From Allacma fusca (taxonomy: Eukaryota > Arthropoda > Collembola > Symphypleona > Sminthuridae), in contig OX359246.1 in assembly GCA_947179485.1 (NCBI GenBank), positions 53,175,632-53,239,631 on the forward strand: DNA of 64,000 bases. Direction: 5' to 3'. Position numbers and translations under genes: made by a program. Within the stretch, counting starts at the first letter, position 1. The number at the start of each line of letters is the position of its first letter. Below are positions 1 to 12,959 of this stretch, piece by piece. The notes below the pieces were generated by a model. The model saw only the letters and a list, made by a program, of their open reading frames with translations, searched no databases and had not been told where the DNA came from.

Positions 1-1679
1 GTGACGAGGAGGTAGAAAGTACGTGGAAAGAGTTTGAGAAGAAAGACGTGAGGTTGGACGAGATTTTTTCTGCCTCCAGTATGGCCGTCAACGAAAGTAC
101 TGTAGACACACATGCGCTTGTGTGTGAGCAGCCGAAAAATGAACTTTATCGATTATTTTTTATCCCGGGGATTTTTACTGGGGGTACACACACATACAAG
201 CTAGATCCATAGAATGTGAGAGAAAGGCATACACCTATAGGAAGCAAGCAGAGAGGAAAACTCACGAGAAAGTAAAAATCCTGCGTGTCTTCCAGGCAAA
301 AAAGCTCCCGACGGAACTGACAAGTCAGTCCCCTTTTTTCTCTCTGTTCTTGCAATCTCTCGCTCAACCTACGAAAACTGTATGCTTCCATTTCACATAT
401 TAGTAGTCCCGGGAATTTTTAATATGTCCTTGGTCTATTCGTTCAGGGAATATTGATAAACGTCTAATCTCCTTCAGCATTTCCTCCACATTTACATGTG
501 AGTCGAAAAGAAAGGAAAAAAGGAGAGGCGCCAATTGGTTGCATAGATAAGGAAAATCATTGAAGTGGATCTCTAATGCGCACAAAATCCGCAATTGACT
601 TTGTAGGAGGTATTTGAGGCCAGAATAATTTAGCGGTTTCCATCTACTCTGCCTGAAATTCTTTCTAAGAAACATCAAATGCAATGTGAGGAAAAGATGA
701 GCGAATTTTTTATCTGTGCAAATATCTGGAGCTGCGAATGCTCAATGGGCTCAATGGGCTCTTAAGTCGCTATGTACTTGTCAGAAAATATCTATCTATA
801 GCCAGTTAGGGGATCTAAGTGTAGCCGTATGACCCTGGATGCAAATATAAAGCAATTGTGAGGTTTTCATGCTGTGCAAAGTTATAAATAGGCAATATTC
901 AGTACAGAGGATTCATTGAACCAAAGTGAGTCAAGAGTGCAAGATAAGGTCGGATACATAATCACCAATGTGCTCGTCTCGTAACATGGCCGTTGTGCGA
1001 GTCCATCCATATTTGTTTACTTTGATCCACCAGTCCTTTACAAGGAATGGGCATGAAGGAAGAGAGGGACACAGAGCAGTTTGCTGCGAGTAAAGCATCA
1101 GGTCAAAAGGACCAAAAGTGCATAACCGGATTAATTCAATGTACAGTATATGTGAGTACAGTCAGTCAAAGTATTGGGCAGGGTGACGAGAACAAGAAAT
1201 AGTGCAATAAATAGAAGCAGAACTAGACCTAACTCACTCCGGCACATAAGCTCATGTTGTCAAGTCACATAAATACAGTATACATACGTTATTCTCACTT
1301 GTCTCCATTCTGACGTCTTCATTCCTCTTCAACTCTTCAAACCATCCGTCAATGAGTGTCAGACCACACAAATCCACCATCCCAGTGGATCCACGAATAT
1401 CCAAAGACATCCTTAAGTATTTGTCCAGCATCACCTCCCCACACTAGCTGCTCCTCTACTCATTATCACTCCCGTTTCCGCTCTTACATACGGCCACCGT
1501 CACATTCAATCTAATATTTTCACACACATGTTTTTACCACTGCAGTTAACTAACAATGTATTTATCAGTATTCATTCACACATTTCCAACTTATACTTGG
1601 TCTAGGATACTTTAGTCTAAGCTCTTGCTCATTGAACATCACATTGTATCTACTTTACACGAGGAAGTTATGATCATGT
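1..1679. other. Non-coding region, no gene seen
   Basis: Only short open frames occur here, all under 100 codons and without low-complexity or domain features that look like protein. A small direct repeat (CTCAATGGG twice) lies near 741-760. The stretch is upstream of the only gene in the window and could be intergenic or part of a 5' intron; nothing in the sequence decides between these. Confidence 0.6.
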
Positions 1680-1687
1680 CTTACTAT

Positions 1688-2687
1688 TAGTGCTGCGCTC
1701 GGGTCAAGTATTTATAAAGATCCGACCACGAACTTGACTTGACCCCGACTTCTCAAGTACGTATTTCAAGATTACCCGAACTTGACATTTTCAGTTCAAG
1801 TAATACTTGAATGAAACAAGTTCGGGTTTTCAAGTAATTCTCATATTACTTGACCATGATTTTATACGCGCGTTTCGGGTCCAACTTCAACTTGACTTGA
1901 CCATGACCCGAACTTGACCATGAACTTGAACTTTCAAGTACTTTCAAGTAATCCATTGGACATCAAAATACTTAAGTTTTATTGAATTTATATTTCTAAT
2001 GAAAGCGAACCTGGGTTTCTAACACACTAGGTTTCACCCAGCATTTTGCTAGCAACCGCCTCTAAAAATAATAGTTGTTTTTTTGGTTCCTTTCGATGAA
2101 TGTAGAACGATTGTACACTGCAGATCTACTCTGATTTCGTGTACCGGGTGGGTCTGGTGACTCAGTTGACATTTTCGGGGACACAGAACTTCTTTTAGGT
2201 TTTGTTGTCACATACTATTATAAACATGGGTGCTAACATTTTTAAATCAATTTCCACGGAGCCATATGAATGTTGAGCTTTCTTTTGTATTTGTGTACAC
2301 GAACAAATTAACAAATGCCGCTTAAAGTGATGTATTAAATGCCGTTTTAAGTTTCATTTAGTACAGTGAATCGTAAGTGAATTGAAAACTCCCTCAGCCA
2401 TGAAGAATTGCACAAACAAAATTACTTGAACTTGTACACGAAAAACTCAAGTTCGTGGTCAAGTACTTTTTAATATTTACTTGAACATGACCAGGTACTA
2501 TGGTTCAAGTAAAATAATTATACTTGACCACGAACTTGACTTGAGGTAAGAAATCATGGTCAAGTCGATGAAATACCTGAACACGACCCGAACCGTTCAT
2601 GGTTTTAAATTTATTTACTTGACCACGACCCGAACGCGAACTTGACTTGAAATACTCGTGTACTACTTGTACTTGTGCGCAGCTCTG
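1688..2687. mobile_element. Non-autonomous hAT-like DNA transposon, 1000 bp
   Basis: The ends are imperfect inverted repeats: TAGTGCTGCGC at the left, and CAGAGCTGCGC as the reverse complement of the right end (9 of 11 match). Both sides are flanked by the identical 8-base sequence cttactat (1680-1687 and 2688-2695), which is the target-site duplication size of hAT elements. The subterminal regions (about 1695-1950 and 2425-2670) are packed with short copies, in both orientations, of an ACCCGAACTTGACC-like motif, typical of transposase-binding subterminal repeats. No transposase-like reading frame is present, so the copy is presumably moved by a relative elsewhere. The intact target duplication suggests a fairly recent insertion. 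The family assignment is from structure only. Confidence 0.85.
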
Positions 2688-2695
2688 CTTACTAT

Positions 2696-5600
2696 ACATG
2701 ATTCATTTAACAGTCAGTTATCATTTTGCATTACCTCAAGGATTAAGCAACAACCAGATGCCAAGTATTGCTCTACATAATTTTCGTGGAAAATAATTTT
2801 CTTAAGTTCGTTTATTCCAAAAATCTCTATTGGGAATAATAATTATTGTAATTATTACTGAAAAAAAGAATAAACATACAAAAGTGAGTATGTCACTAGA
2901 TATAAACTACCTAAGACCCCTTCGAAATGGATAAGTATATTTTTCAGCTTCAACTTCCAGCTGCTCAAAAGAATGTAATGCAAAGAATATTTCCATTAAA
3001 AAGTGGATTTCTGAATCCCGTACTGCAATTAATGCAAAATACTTTGTAATGGAAAAGAAGTAGTTCGGAGCTTATGGTTAATACTTGCCGTTTAAGTAAT
3101 TATAAATGATAAATTATCTTTACTTACGTCCCAAGCCTTTTCTTCAGCAGTAATGTATTTAGTAATAACTGTAATAAATAACTCTGAAGTTTCTACAGTA
3201 TTCAAAAGGTCAAGCACCTTGTATTTTGCAACCATTACAATTTAAGCCTAAACATACATGAACTGCAGTTGTGCCTTTTTATCTATAATAATTAGATAAA
3301 GTCTGAAGTCACAGTGACCCAGAAAATAGAAGAACGGTAACAATACTACTGCAGTAACATTTTTAATACTTATTGAATACCAGCAAGAGTAGTTTCCGCA
3401 AAACAACGTATATGCAAAGTTGGATCAACATGGACGTTCTTAATTTAGCCTCTTGTATATAAAATACGTGAATGTATCAACATCCCAGACAATCCAGCTT
3501 CTGATTCAGACGATTATGGAAACATTTCACTATGATTGGCCCGATTTGATTCTTATGACTAATTGCAGGGACCTCGTTATAGGTGATGTTCAAAGGACCG
3601 GAAAAGTGTATACCTAATAAACATGATCCCTTTTACCTTGTTGTATCTGTAACAGAAATTCTTTTTTTATTTATACCAAAATGCGTAGTTATTTATAGCC
3701 ACTTCTTTATTCTTAATTTTAATAGCAAATCTTACACCCTATACAAAGTCTAATTTAACACATGCGATAATTTGTTGGAAGGTCTAAGGCCAAAACGACC
3801 CTTAAAAAAATCTATCTATCTATCTTATCCCTTAAGTGTACTACAAACGCAAAGCATTTTTCATTACCAATTGATAAATATTCTTTAGAAAGATCCCATA
3901 ATTACATTACATATAATTATCCAAAATCAATTATAGTGAGAGTTTACTGCAGGTAAATATGTACATACCTAACGGAGTTCGTATAGTAAAAATATTGTAT
4001 CCATCAATATGTCCCACCAAAAAGTAGTCTGAGTTCTTCGATACGATCATGGGAAAGCTTTGAATAAAAAAGATGACAGTTTTATTGAGAGTTTTAGTTG
4101 ATAGTTAGTGACATTTTGGAGGAGCTGGAGTGACGTTATATGGAATGGTTTGAACTGGGGAAGTATGGATACGAAAGTATGCAAAAAGAGAAATTGTTGG
4201 TGGCTTTGGTCGATAAAAGACAACTGAGGTGCCTATGAGAGGAAAAGACTTGGCCAAGTGACGGGGTTGATTTCGGATAAGTTGGACGGTCATAAGTGGG
4301 AAGAAGTGAGATGTGGAAATAAACCTTGAGGGTAATCAAAGGGCCATTGCGATGCTATAATTGTCCCTCATTTGACTCGACATCCCTTTGGAGTCGTTGT
4401 AGTTTTATGCTCCTTTTACCTTTTTCCAACAACTTGGATGATTTATTTGCGTATCGTGTCCGCAATGCTTGCCAAGACTCTTCAAACTCTATACTCGGAG
4501 GTGCCCTTTGGAACAGAACAAGCGAGGAACAAGTTTTCTAACTTGTTTTACATGTACATTTACGTTTAAATCCCAGTTAGAGGAAGAGAAAATAGAAGGG
4601 AAGCGAGGAATGAGAATTTTTGAGGGCAGTAGAATTGATTTGCTCGTCGTGCAGACGCAAAGTCCCTTACTTGAATTGAGTTAAGAAGGAAGAAAGTTTT
4701 TGTATTCAGGACGGAGGAGAGGAGAGAAGAATTAGAAGCAAGCATGAAAAGGAAGAAAATGAAAGTAGATTCTAGACATGACTAGGAAAAGAGGAGGAAA
4801 GAAATGAATTGCATGGAGACTCATCCGAGAGAAAAGACTAAAAAGAAAGTAGAAGGCTGGCAGCCCATGTCTTGCACAAATGAGAAGAAACGAGAGAAGA
4901 AAACTTTGGGGAATTTTCTTTCACGGCTTCTCTCAACCATCCATGCCTCTCTCACAAGTTTCCTCGCAGTCAGAGGCAAAGAAAGAATAAGAGAAAGAAA
5001 GTCTGCTGAATATAAACAAGCGATACTGGACTGTGGAAAAACTCTCCATACAAACATACATACATAATCATATACATACATACGTACGTACTCCTCCCAA
5101 ACAGATACACAACGACAGACAGCCGAGCAAAAACTATGCAAGAATCCACAACACACACTTTTTATCCGAGGGGAGTTTTCACTTTCAGTCAACAGTTCTT
5201 CTCCTCGAGTCACAAAAGATCCAACGAGAAACGATGCCTAAACTTTTTACTCCAATATACTTCATATTCCAGCATACTTGTACATAAATATGCGTCAGCA
5301 CAGCACAACTTTCGGTGGCAATGACTTGAGGAGTGAGAGCAAACTACATTCTCTTTATCTCCTTTTATATGTATGCACTGAATCTTCCAACCAGCTCAAA
5401 CCCATCAATGTCTATGCACCTCGGTATTCTCCGTGTAGGCTAAGGCTTGACTTGATTATAAGAGATCGGAGCGAAGTGCCCTCATATTTCACTACGAGTT
5501 ATTCCCCTCACATCTCTCTGTACATCCACTATTTTTATCCACCTACTTCCTTATAGCCACTATTTGTGCATATACCCTTATATGCCCCTAAATATTTCAG

Positions 5601-8600
5601 TCATGAATTCACATATTTCAGAAACTTCCTGATATTGGTGCCAATTTTTCAATGACGCACTATGTTCTATGGTTGACAATATCTGAGCATATTTTGCACG
5701 GTGGCACACAAGAGTACAGAGACTGAGAAGCATATGGAAAAGAGCTCAGTTGCTTGTACTTAAATATTTCTTGAGTGCTGTTACCTTGGGAGAGCATGTA
5801 AGTTGATTGTAAAATGTTTCTAAAAATGAAAGGAGCAAGGACAGTTTGTCGGAGAGCCGGAGCGGTTGTTTCTCTCTTGCGTTTGATGATAGCATAAAGT
5901 CGTGTGATAAAATGTGGAATGGGCGGAAAAGTATGTTATTGGTGGAGGAGAGGAGGAAAGAAGAGTGTAAATGTTAATGCGAATTCTTGGGAGATTGGTT
6001 GGTGAGTAAGACAGTGTTCGTATGTGGAAGAGTAAAGAGAAAAGTCTAATGAGACTATGAGTGGAGGAGTAGAGGAAAGAAAAGTGTTTTAGACGGAGAA
6101 GAGGCAGTTTCTCGTCAGTTTACTTTGCTCCCGGCTCTCCTTCCCACTTTCCATCTTCTTTCCAGAAACAAGAGCGGAGAAATCTTTTTTCTCTTCCTCA
6201 GCTCCATGATCTTCCGTTCGTGCAGGACTCCATTTATTGCTGCCTTTTTCCCTCTGGCTCTTAACTTTGCGAGAGATGAGTAGCTCTTACACCGTGTTTT
6301 TAACTCCCAGCTCCTACTAAGTATATTATATGTAAATATTAAATTATTAAATGGATAAAAGTAGATGTTGGCAAAGACGGCAGGCAAAATGAAAATTCTC
6401 TAGATTTATCAACTGGAAGAGGAGCAGGAGCTAATATCCTCGCAAGAAAGTCTTCCAAGACACACATTTCCTCCGTCTTGGTGCTCTTCTCTCCGAGGGG
6501 CTATTTACCCAACATCCAGCCATCCAACGAGGCTCCCTTCACTCTCAACAAATTTTCAATTACAAACAACCCATCATACTCTCACAAGTACGCCTCCCAT
6601 CCTCTCGGTCATAACAAAAAGCTCCAACGACTCAATCAACAACAGCAGGTCTACCCGCCCTCGAAGAGCATTTTCCGCCAGCGTTTCCTCCACCTACCTC
6701 GTAATCTCCTCAGTATGTGCAATCAGGGCATTTTTTCTAACGTTCTCTGCACATTTTGAGCTTTCACATACCTTCGGCTCCTTTGAGAGCGGTTCGTAAG
6801 ATCGGAAAGAGTGCGTGCTTCGTCCCTGAGATTGGGCGAGATCTGAGCTGGGGTTACCTGCTCGTGATTGAGCACCTCATTAAAAAGCACATAAAACTTG
6901 ATAAGAACTCAATTGTTTCATTTGCAACTGGACTGAAAAAATTATTATTCATTCCAGGTGACTATCGATTTATGATGGCTATCTAATTTCCATTGTCACG
7001 TTCGCCCCACAAATTAAACCAAATGCTTACTTTGTACCCGCATCCTCAAAATCATTGCACTGATTTACGGCTTATCTGCCTCTTTATGTGCTTAAACTTA
7101 TTCATGTGTCTTACAATTCTTCTTCAAGGCATTTGATCCCTTTCCCAGTTACCTAACGCTTTTCCAGATTGGTCACGTGAATATTCTTTGTTTCCTCACT
7201 TTACATGTCGACTTTGATTTAATATCTTCCAACATGACCATTTCTATTTACGTCCAAGAACTCATTGGAAAAATATGAGCACTATACACAGAAATTATAG
7301 ATGAAATTCGTTCATTCATTGCAAATCAAAGCATATTGATTGCAAATGATCACCACAGAGTAAATGTAAGGGTTTGTTGACATTTAATGATATTTTAGAA
7401 ATATAATTATGTCTATTTGTTTTTACATATTATTCTGTGCTTCAGTTAGTGATTAATGCTGAAAGCTGAAACTATAATCAGTATTTTGTAACATTTGGTA
7501 TCATCGTAAAAGTAAGTTTCCCGCAGATATTGAAGTGTGTGGCTTTTATTACAAAAGGAAATAATTTAAAATGACTTTTGAATATAAGATTTATTTTATA
7601 TGTAGATATAGTAATTACTCAGAGGAAAAACTGAGTTACTATGGTCATCATAATTGATCAATTGGAGATATAATTCCTAATATTTTAGAGGCGAGATGTT
7701 GATAGGAGTTGAATTCATGTGCTTTGGTAACACCAGAAAACAAATGAATTAGAAGTGAGGAGTGAGGTGAGTGAGGACGAGTAACCTGAGAATTGTAAGG
7801 TCACAAGGGAAGGGAATGGAAAAGAGGAATGATTTGCTCATCTTCTGATAATAGCTTTGCATATTCTGACAGTAAATCATCGGATCGCCATAAATTCGAT
7901 TCTGCATTGTGTCAATTGTGACGAGGAGGGAGGTAGGAAGATGGGATTTGAGCAATGAAAATATTTTATGAGGCAAGTTGTGATCAGGTGGAAGAGTGTA
8001 GTGTGTGGAGTAGACCAGTGACCGTGAGAACAAAGGATGCACTCCTTTGCCACTTGTTCTGGTTTTGAGCAAAAAACATGGAGCTTCCGAGGGCTAATCC
8101 ATGCATACTCAATGAATCCTTACCGATCCGTTGGAAACACGCACTCGCACGCTTGAGGCTTTGGGTTGCTGAAAAATTATCTTCATTGGACTTAGAAAAA
8201 GAGAAAAAGTTGTGAGGAAGTGAGTTTGCCATATTTCAACCGAATCTGACGGTAATGACTGGACAGGGAAGACATGAGATGGTGGAAAAGTGTAAACATT
8301 CACACGTTCACTCTCCACAGGATCACTTGTAGGCTGCTCTCCTTCATAAGCTTCGCATTCAACTCCCTATCCGATTTTCCCAGTCCGAGTTGATTGAATC
8401 CATTTGTATTCTCGCAAGTGCTTTTGCTGTGGATAGTCATTTTTATTCACGCAAAAAATTCAAGGCTTTCTTTTGGAAAATACTACGGTACCAACTTGGA
8501 AAATTAATGTCATGAATTGAGAATACTAAGACTTGATTTTTATGCAATCCAATGAAATGACACAAGTTGGTGGGCAAACATTATGCTAATGTCCAGTGCT

Positions 8601-11484
8601 TGTTTAGCACTACTTATTATAGAAATACGAATTATGGGGAACAACTTGCTTAAAAATCCTCTCATGTCCACGTCTACGTGATACCAGCACAACTTGGACT
8701 ATTCAATGATCCTAATGATAAATAATCATGTCATGCTCAAAAATATTATTATTCAGCATTATTTCATTATTTACCTCACTGCCCAAGAACAGATCCATGC
8801 ATGAAATTAAAAGGAGTTTAGTTTTATTGCAAAGGTGGAGCACGTGTGACAACAAGTATGTGGAGCATGAATGTCCCAGCAAGACTCTTGGCTTCAGTAT
8901 TAAACTTCAAGTGGAGCCTTCTCAAATGAATGCTTGTCCCTGTGGACGTAAGCAATAGCTTGAACGGATTCACCTGATAGGATTTGAAAAAAGTGGAAAA
9001 TGATAATTAATTGGGAAAGGTAAATGGAGACGGAATTAAATGTTTTGGAAAGTATGGTAGACGGACTGGTGGAAACTTGATGTTAAATAATTGAGCATGG
9101 AGAAGTCTTTTGACTCCATTTGATCAGCGAGTGATTACGTGAGGAGGGAGCTGGGAGGAATACGTAATAATAATGACTAGCCTTCGCATGACTCCCAACT
9201 ACAAGTGATAATGACAAAGAACAAGTCGTGTATAATGGAAGGCGTTCCTTCTTTTCTCCAGACAAAACCTTTTGCTTGTTTTTATTTACACAATCCTGGA
9301 AAATGGTTTATTTTATAATTACTTATGTGCAGAGAGTCGGCGTATGTTGAGCACGAGGGAAGAAGTCAGTGCATGACCACGTAAAAGTCCCCGCTATATC
9401 TTATTTACTAAGCTTTCAGAGGACCCGCCTTTTCATAGTCAGTCCACGCTCTCTCTCAATGGCCACTTAGTCCTACTGGAGTCTGAGGTTACAAGGACCA
9501 GCTTTTTTCATTCCCCTTCCTTTTCTTCATCTCTAAGTCACGCAATACTTCCAACAGTCCGTCCCTTTTTCCTCTGTCAACGACTCACATCCTATATTTC
9601 TGAAACAACAACTCAATCAGCTATCACCACCGACACATGTCACTTTTCCTTCCTCTTCAACTCACAATCAGAATTACTTACCTCGGGTCCATTCTGGAAA
9701 ATGGCGGATCTAAAATCAAAAAATATTTCCCGAAAATATTGGTTAGCGTCCAAAATATAAAATAACGATGACACGTCATAAGGCAGCGTAAATGCAACAG
9801 GATAACTTGTTTCTTATTCATGCGAAACAGTAACGTTTAATCATTCCAGTGGATGACCAGAAAAATCAAGGCAAAATATACAATTATTCAAGGATTGCCA
9901 TAAAAAGCACTGTGGAACAAGATGTTCTGACCACCTTCTAGCCTCTAGCTTATAAAAGCAGGACTACGTAAACATTTTGAAATCTACAATTTATTCCCAG
10001 TTGCTTTTCTAGAAATAAGTTAGTAGCAAGAAATATTGACGTCTATACTATGTATGTACATATTTGTAATTATTGAATTTTATAGCTTCAAAAATTGATT
10101 CCCTTTATCATTATTTCATTTTATTCTTGAACCAAAAACCTGAAAACAAACGTTTCAAAACCAATCTGAACTTCGATTTATTCTCTTGATCAATGCGAAC
10201 CTGTGAGCTAATCTACGTCAAAGTTGTATTTCTTTAAATTTGAAAAATATTTTCTACGAAATGGCGAATGGACAAATGTTGAAGAAGCCTACTTTCAAGC
10301 CCTGACCTTGGGGTCATAAGATTGGAAGCACCACGTCTGCTTCTGTTTAAAGTTTTAGTTTTTTCACCGCTATTACATCCCTAAGCAATGAAATAATCCA
10401 AGTGACAAAGTATAACGTATTGCGTGCTGCAGAACCTTTGTCTCTACCCTTAGTCCATAAATGGGACAATGATAAAAAATATTCGATTCCCACATTTTGT
10501 AACTCATTTTCTTTTAGATTTTTCAAAATTTGGTTCCCTGGATATTTATAGATTAGCTAACAAAAGTCTCTCAAAAACTGGGACCACAGCACCCAATCAT
10601 GTGAGACATGCTTTAAATATGTAAAGTAAAAATTATTTGTTCCTGGAATCAACAGTTTGAAATAATTCATAATCATGACATGTTTGGATGATTATCCCCA
10701 TCTTAAAACAACTGTTGATATTTGATGAAAATGAAACCCAATGAAATTTGCTACAAACCTAAGTGTTAATTTACTTTTATAACAGCCAGGTCTTCCATTT
10801 TAAAATGATAACATCAGAAACTCCAATTCCTTAGAATCTCCTAGAATTGCGCCCCTGGAACATGATGTCTCCACCCTTGAGCACTGTCCTGATAATTTCT
10901 GCAATGCTCAAAACGGAGACGTATCTAGTAGCTCCGTGGAAAACCAATACAAGATCCAATCAGTCATTCGTAAAAATATTTAAAATAAGAATAAAAAATA
11001 AACGACATCAATATTCTTTAAAAACCGAATTTGCTTAAAGGCATTTAACCCTGTGACCTCAAATATTGACCCACGTGAAAAAATTGGGGAATCAAATCAT
11101 GAGTCAGTGAGTCAGCCATGTGAGCTAGCGGGGTAGGAAATGATTATGGTTACTCTGCACATATTACATTAGTATATATCTATACCTAAGGACCACTTTG
11201 TTTCCCCCCAGTAAAGAACCCGTAGTTGAGTAGGTATAATTTTATAAATCACAACAGAAACACACTAAAATACTTGTGAACAAAGAAGCTCTAAGTGGTT
11301 TAATAGTAATTTACGATCATATAAATGAATATTTGCACAGGTGGATCGGTTCTCTATATAATTATAAACCATTGAAGCCCCTCGTTCAACGAATGGTGGT
11401 CTGTAGGCTGAAATAATCAAAAGCTAACTTTCCATTTATCTCGTTAAATTTATGAGCGCATTCGTTAACTTCGTTGTGATCTGC
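2696..11484. other. Non-coding region, no gene seen
   Basis: All open frames are short and look like chance; the longest are near 100 codons and show no domain signature. The stretch contains a TCTA tetranucleotide run preceded by an A tract (3804-3826), a TACA/TACG-rich patch at 5041-5095, purine-rich plus-strand blocks (about 4690-4860 and 5835-6100) and a pyrimidine-rich block (about 9425-9670). It may be intergenic or 5' intronic to the zinc-finger gene. Confidence 0.55.
3804..3826 (+). repeat. A tract followed by TCTA microsatellite
   Basis: Seven A residues are followed by about four TCTA units. Short retroelements often end in an A-rich or simple tandem tail, but no element body could be recognised upstream, so this is listed only as a simple repeat. 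Confidence 0.6.
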
Positions 11485-11523
11485 CAATGTTTGAATGAGT
11501 AGTCCTTTTACATTCAAACATTG
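11485..11523. repeat. Hairpin with 13-bp perfect stem
   Basis: CAATGTTTGAATG at 11485-11497 is exactly complementary to CATTCAAACATTG at 11511-11523, with a 13-base loop between them. It lies about 110 bp left of a TA-flanked mobile element. It could be a decayed miniature element or a structural site; function is unknown. Confidence 0.7.
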
Positions 11524-11633
11524 CAAGGTCGCCACAAAGTTATAATAAATGCGGTCAAAACTTAGCGATATACATGAAAATAAAGCGCGTTCATTTCAGC
11601 CTATTTTTAGGGCAGTCCGTAGATCGGTTGTGC

Positions 11634-12032
11634 TTAGGGTGGCGTCAGCCACCCTGTCAAAGTAGGATGAATTTTGAGCTTTTTCCAAAATATCAGAATT
11701 TTTTTCAAAAAAACTATCGAGCCGATTTTAACGACATAAGCAATAGCCATTCCGATTTACATAAGCAATATTCACAAAACATTTCGTTGAAATACATTCA
11801 GTAGTTTTGTAGGTAACTGTCATTTGACTTGAAGTCCAAAGTTTCAATAATTTTTTTTCTCGAACACTATCTGGTCGATTACAACCAAATACGACCTCAG
11901 CCTTACTTTTACACAAGTAATGCCCATAAAATATTTCATTGAAATTGGAACAGTAATTTTTGCGTTATCGTGCGGAAGGACACACGGACGTACGGACAAG
12001 GCTATTTTACTAGGGGGCTGACGCCACCCTAA
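11634..12032. mobile_element. TA-flanked miniature element with palindromic ends
   Basis: A perfect 17-base inverted repeat, TTAGGGTGGCGTCAGCC, occupies 11634-11650 and its complement occupies 12016-12032. If the element proper starts at GGGTGG, TA flanks both ends as in the Tc1/mariner superfamily. Each end is also a hairpin by itself: at 11636-11655 AGGGTGGC pairs with GCCACCCT around the loop GTCA, and at 12012-12030 the same hairpin appears with one base lost. The interior is a diverged tandem duplication of roughly 100-150 bp (copies near 11712-11809 and 11864-11962), sharing an ATTTC-TTGAAAT-CAGTA-TTTT core. No transposase frame is present. Family placement is inferred from the ends alone. 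Confidence 0.75.
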
Positions 12033-12085
12033 ATAACATCACATATCCTATTCATACTTAACCGAAAATAATTCCATAACTTGAA

Positions 12086-12247
12086 TAATTTCACCAACCC
12101 CTACCACATATAGTTCCCCCTTTCCCTTACACATAAGTTTCCCCTAAAACTGACCTAAATAACTCCCCCTATCCCTCATTAACCAAAAGGTCACTTTCCT
12201 TAAATAATTTCACCTACTCCTAACACACAAAGTTCCCCTTGTAACTA
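12086..12247. repeat. Diverged tandem repeat, about 118-bp period
   Basis: Two similar segments beginning ATAATTTCACC, one at about 12086 and one at about 12206, both run into a CCTA-CACA-AGTTCCCC block. A weaker partial copy of the AGTTTCCCC block lies between them (about 12137). The stretch directly follows the TA-flanked element and is C/T-rich on this strand. No coding sense is apparent. Confidence 0.55.
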
Positions 12248-12612
12248 CGCTAAATATCCGTTACCCGAAACGGTCTCTCTACAACTAACGAATAACGGAC
12301 TGACTGATACAGGTACAATAGTGAATCGAAAAACCCTTTAGTAAAATTTACTACTAAAATACCAAAAATATTTCAGTAGTAATAGTACAAGTATATTTCG
12401 TTAAATACTATAAAACAATAGCTTGATACACGTGGAATATTTTTGACTTAAATAATAATAAAGAATAAGTCTGCTTAAGTGCACTTAATTTATAAATAAA
12501 TAATTATTACAGAGCTGCATGCTGTGTCAATTTTTGTACATATAGGAATCCCCAGATATTGTATTTGTAGTGAGTATACTTACATATCTCAGAGCAGCAC
12601 TCCGAACACAGA

Positions 12613-12947
12613 CTAATGGTCGGACCGAAAATTTTCGATTCGATTCAGTCCGATTCACGATTTTTTCAATTCAATCCACAATTGAACTGAACCGAACGAT
12701 TCAATCAACAATTTTGGACGTAAATGGATAGTTTTTGCTGGACTGCTGTCCAAACGGTTTGTCTACGCAAATATTACCAGCGAAAATCAAACGGTTTTCG
12801 ATTCGGTTCAGCCAATTCAGTGTAACCGAATTGAACTGAACCGTTTTTCACTCGATCTAATGAAAACGCAATTTTCGGTTCAGTCCATTGTCCTAACCGA
12901 ATCGAATCGAAAAACCCTGGACCGAACTGAATCGTTCCGACCACTAG
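12613..12947. mobile_element. Palindrome-rich miniature inverted-repeat element
   Basis: CTAATGGTCGGACCGA at the left matches the reverse complement of the right end (CTAGTGGTCGGAACGA) at 14 of 16 positions. The body of about 335 bp is filled with alternating copies of CGATTCGGTTCAG-like and CTGAACCGAATCG-like motifs in both orientations. This resembles hAT-type miniature elements with subterminal repeats. Flanks carry similar but imperfect octamers (tccgaaca at 12601-12608, tccgacaa at 12949-12956), so the target duplication is not secure. No protein is encoded; the open frame across it is only the translated repeat. Confidence 0.65.
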
Positions 12948-12959
12948 ATCCGACAAGGT

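Noticed and set aside
6800..6816. Sequence resembling a sequencing-adapter start (agatcggaaagag)
   Set aside because: It has an extra A compared with the usual adapter and the surrounding sequence continues as ordinary genomic DNA, so contamination is not supported.
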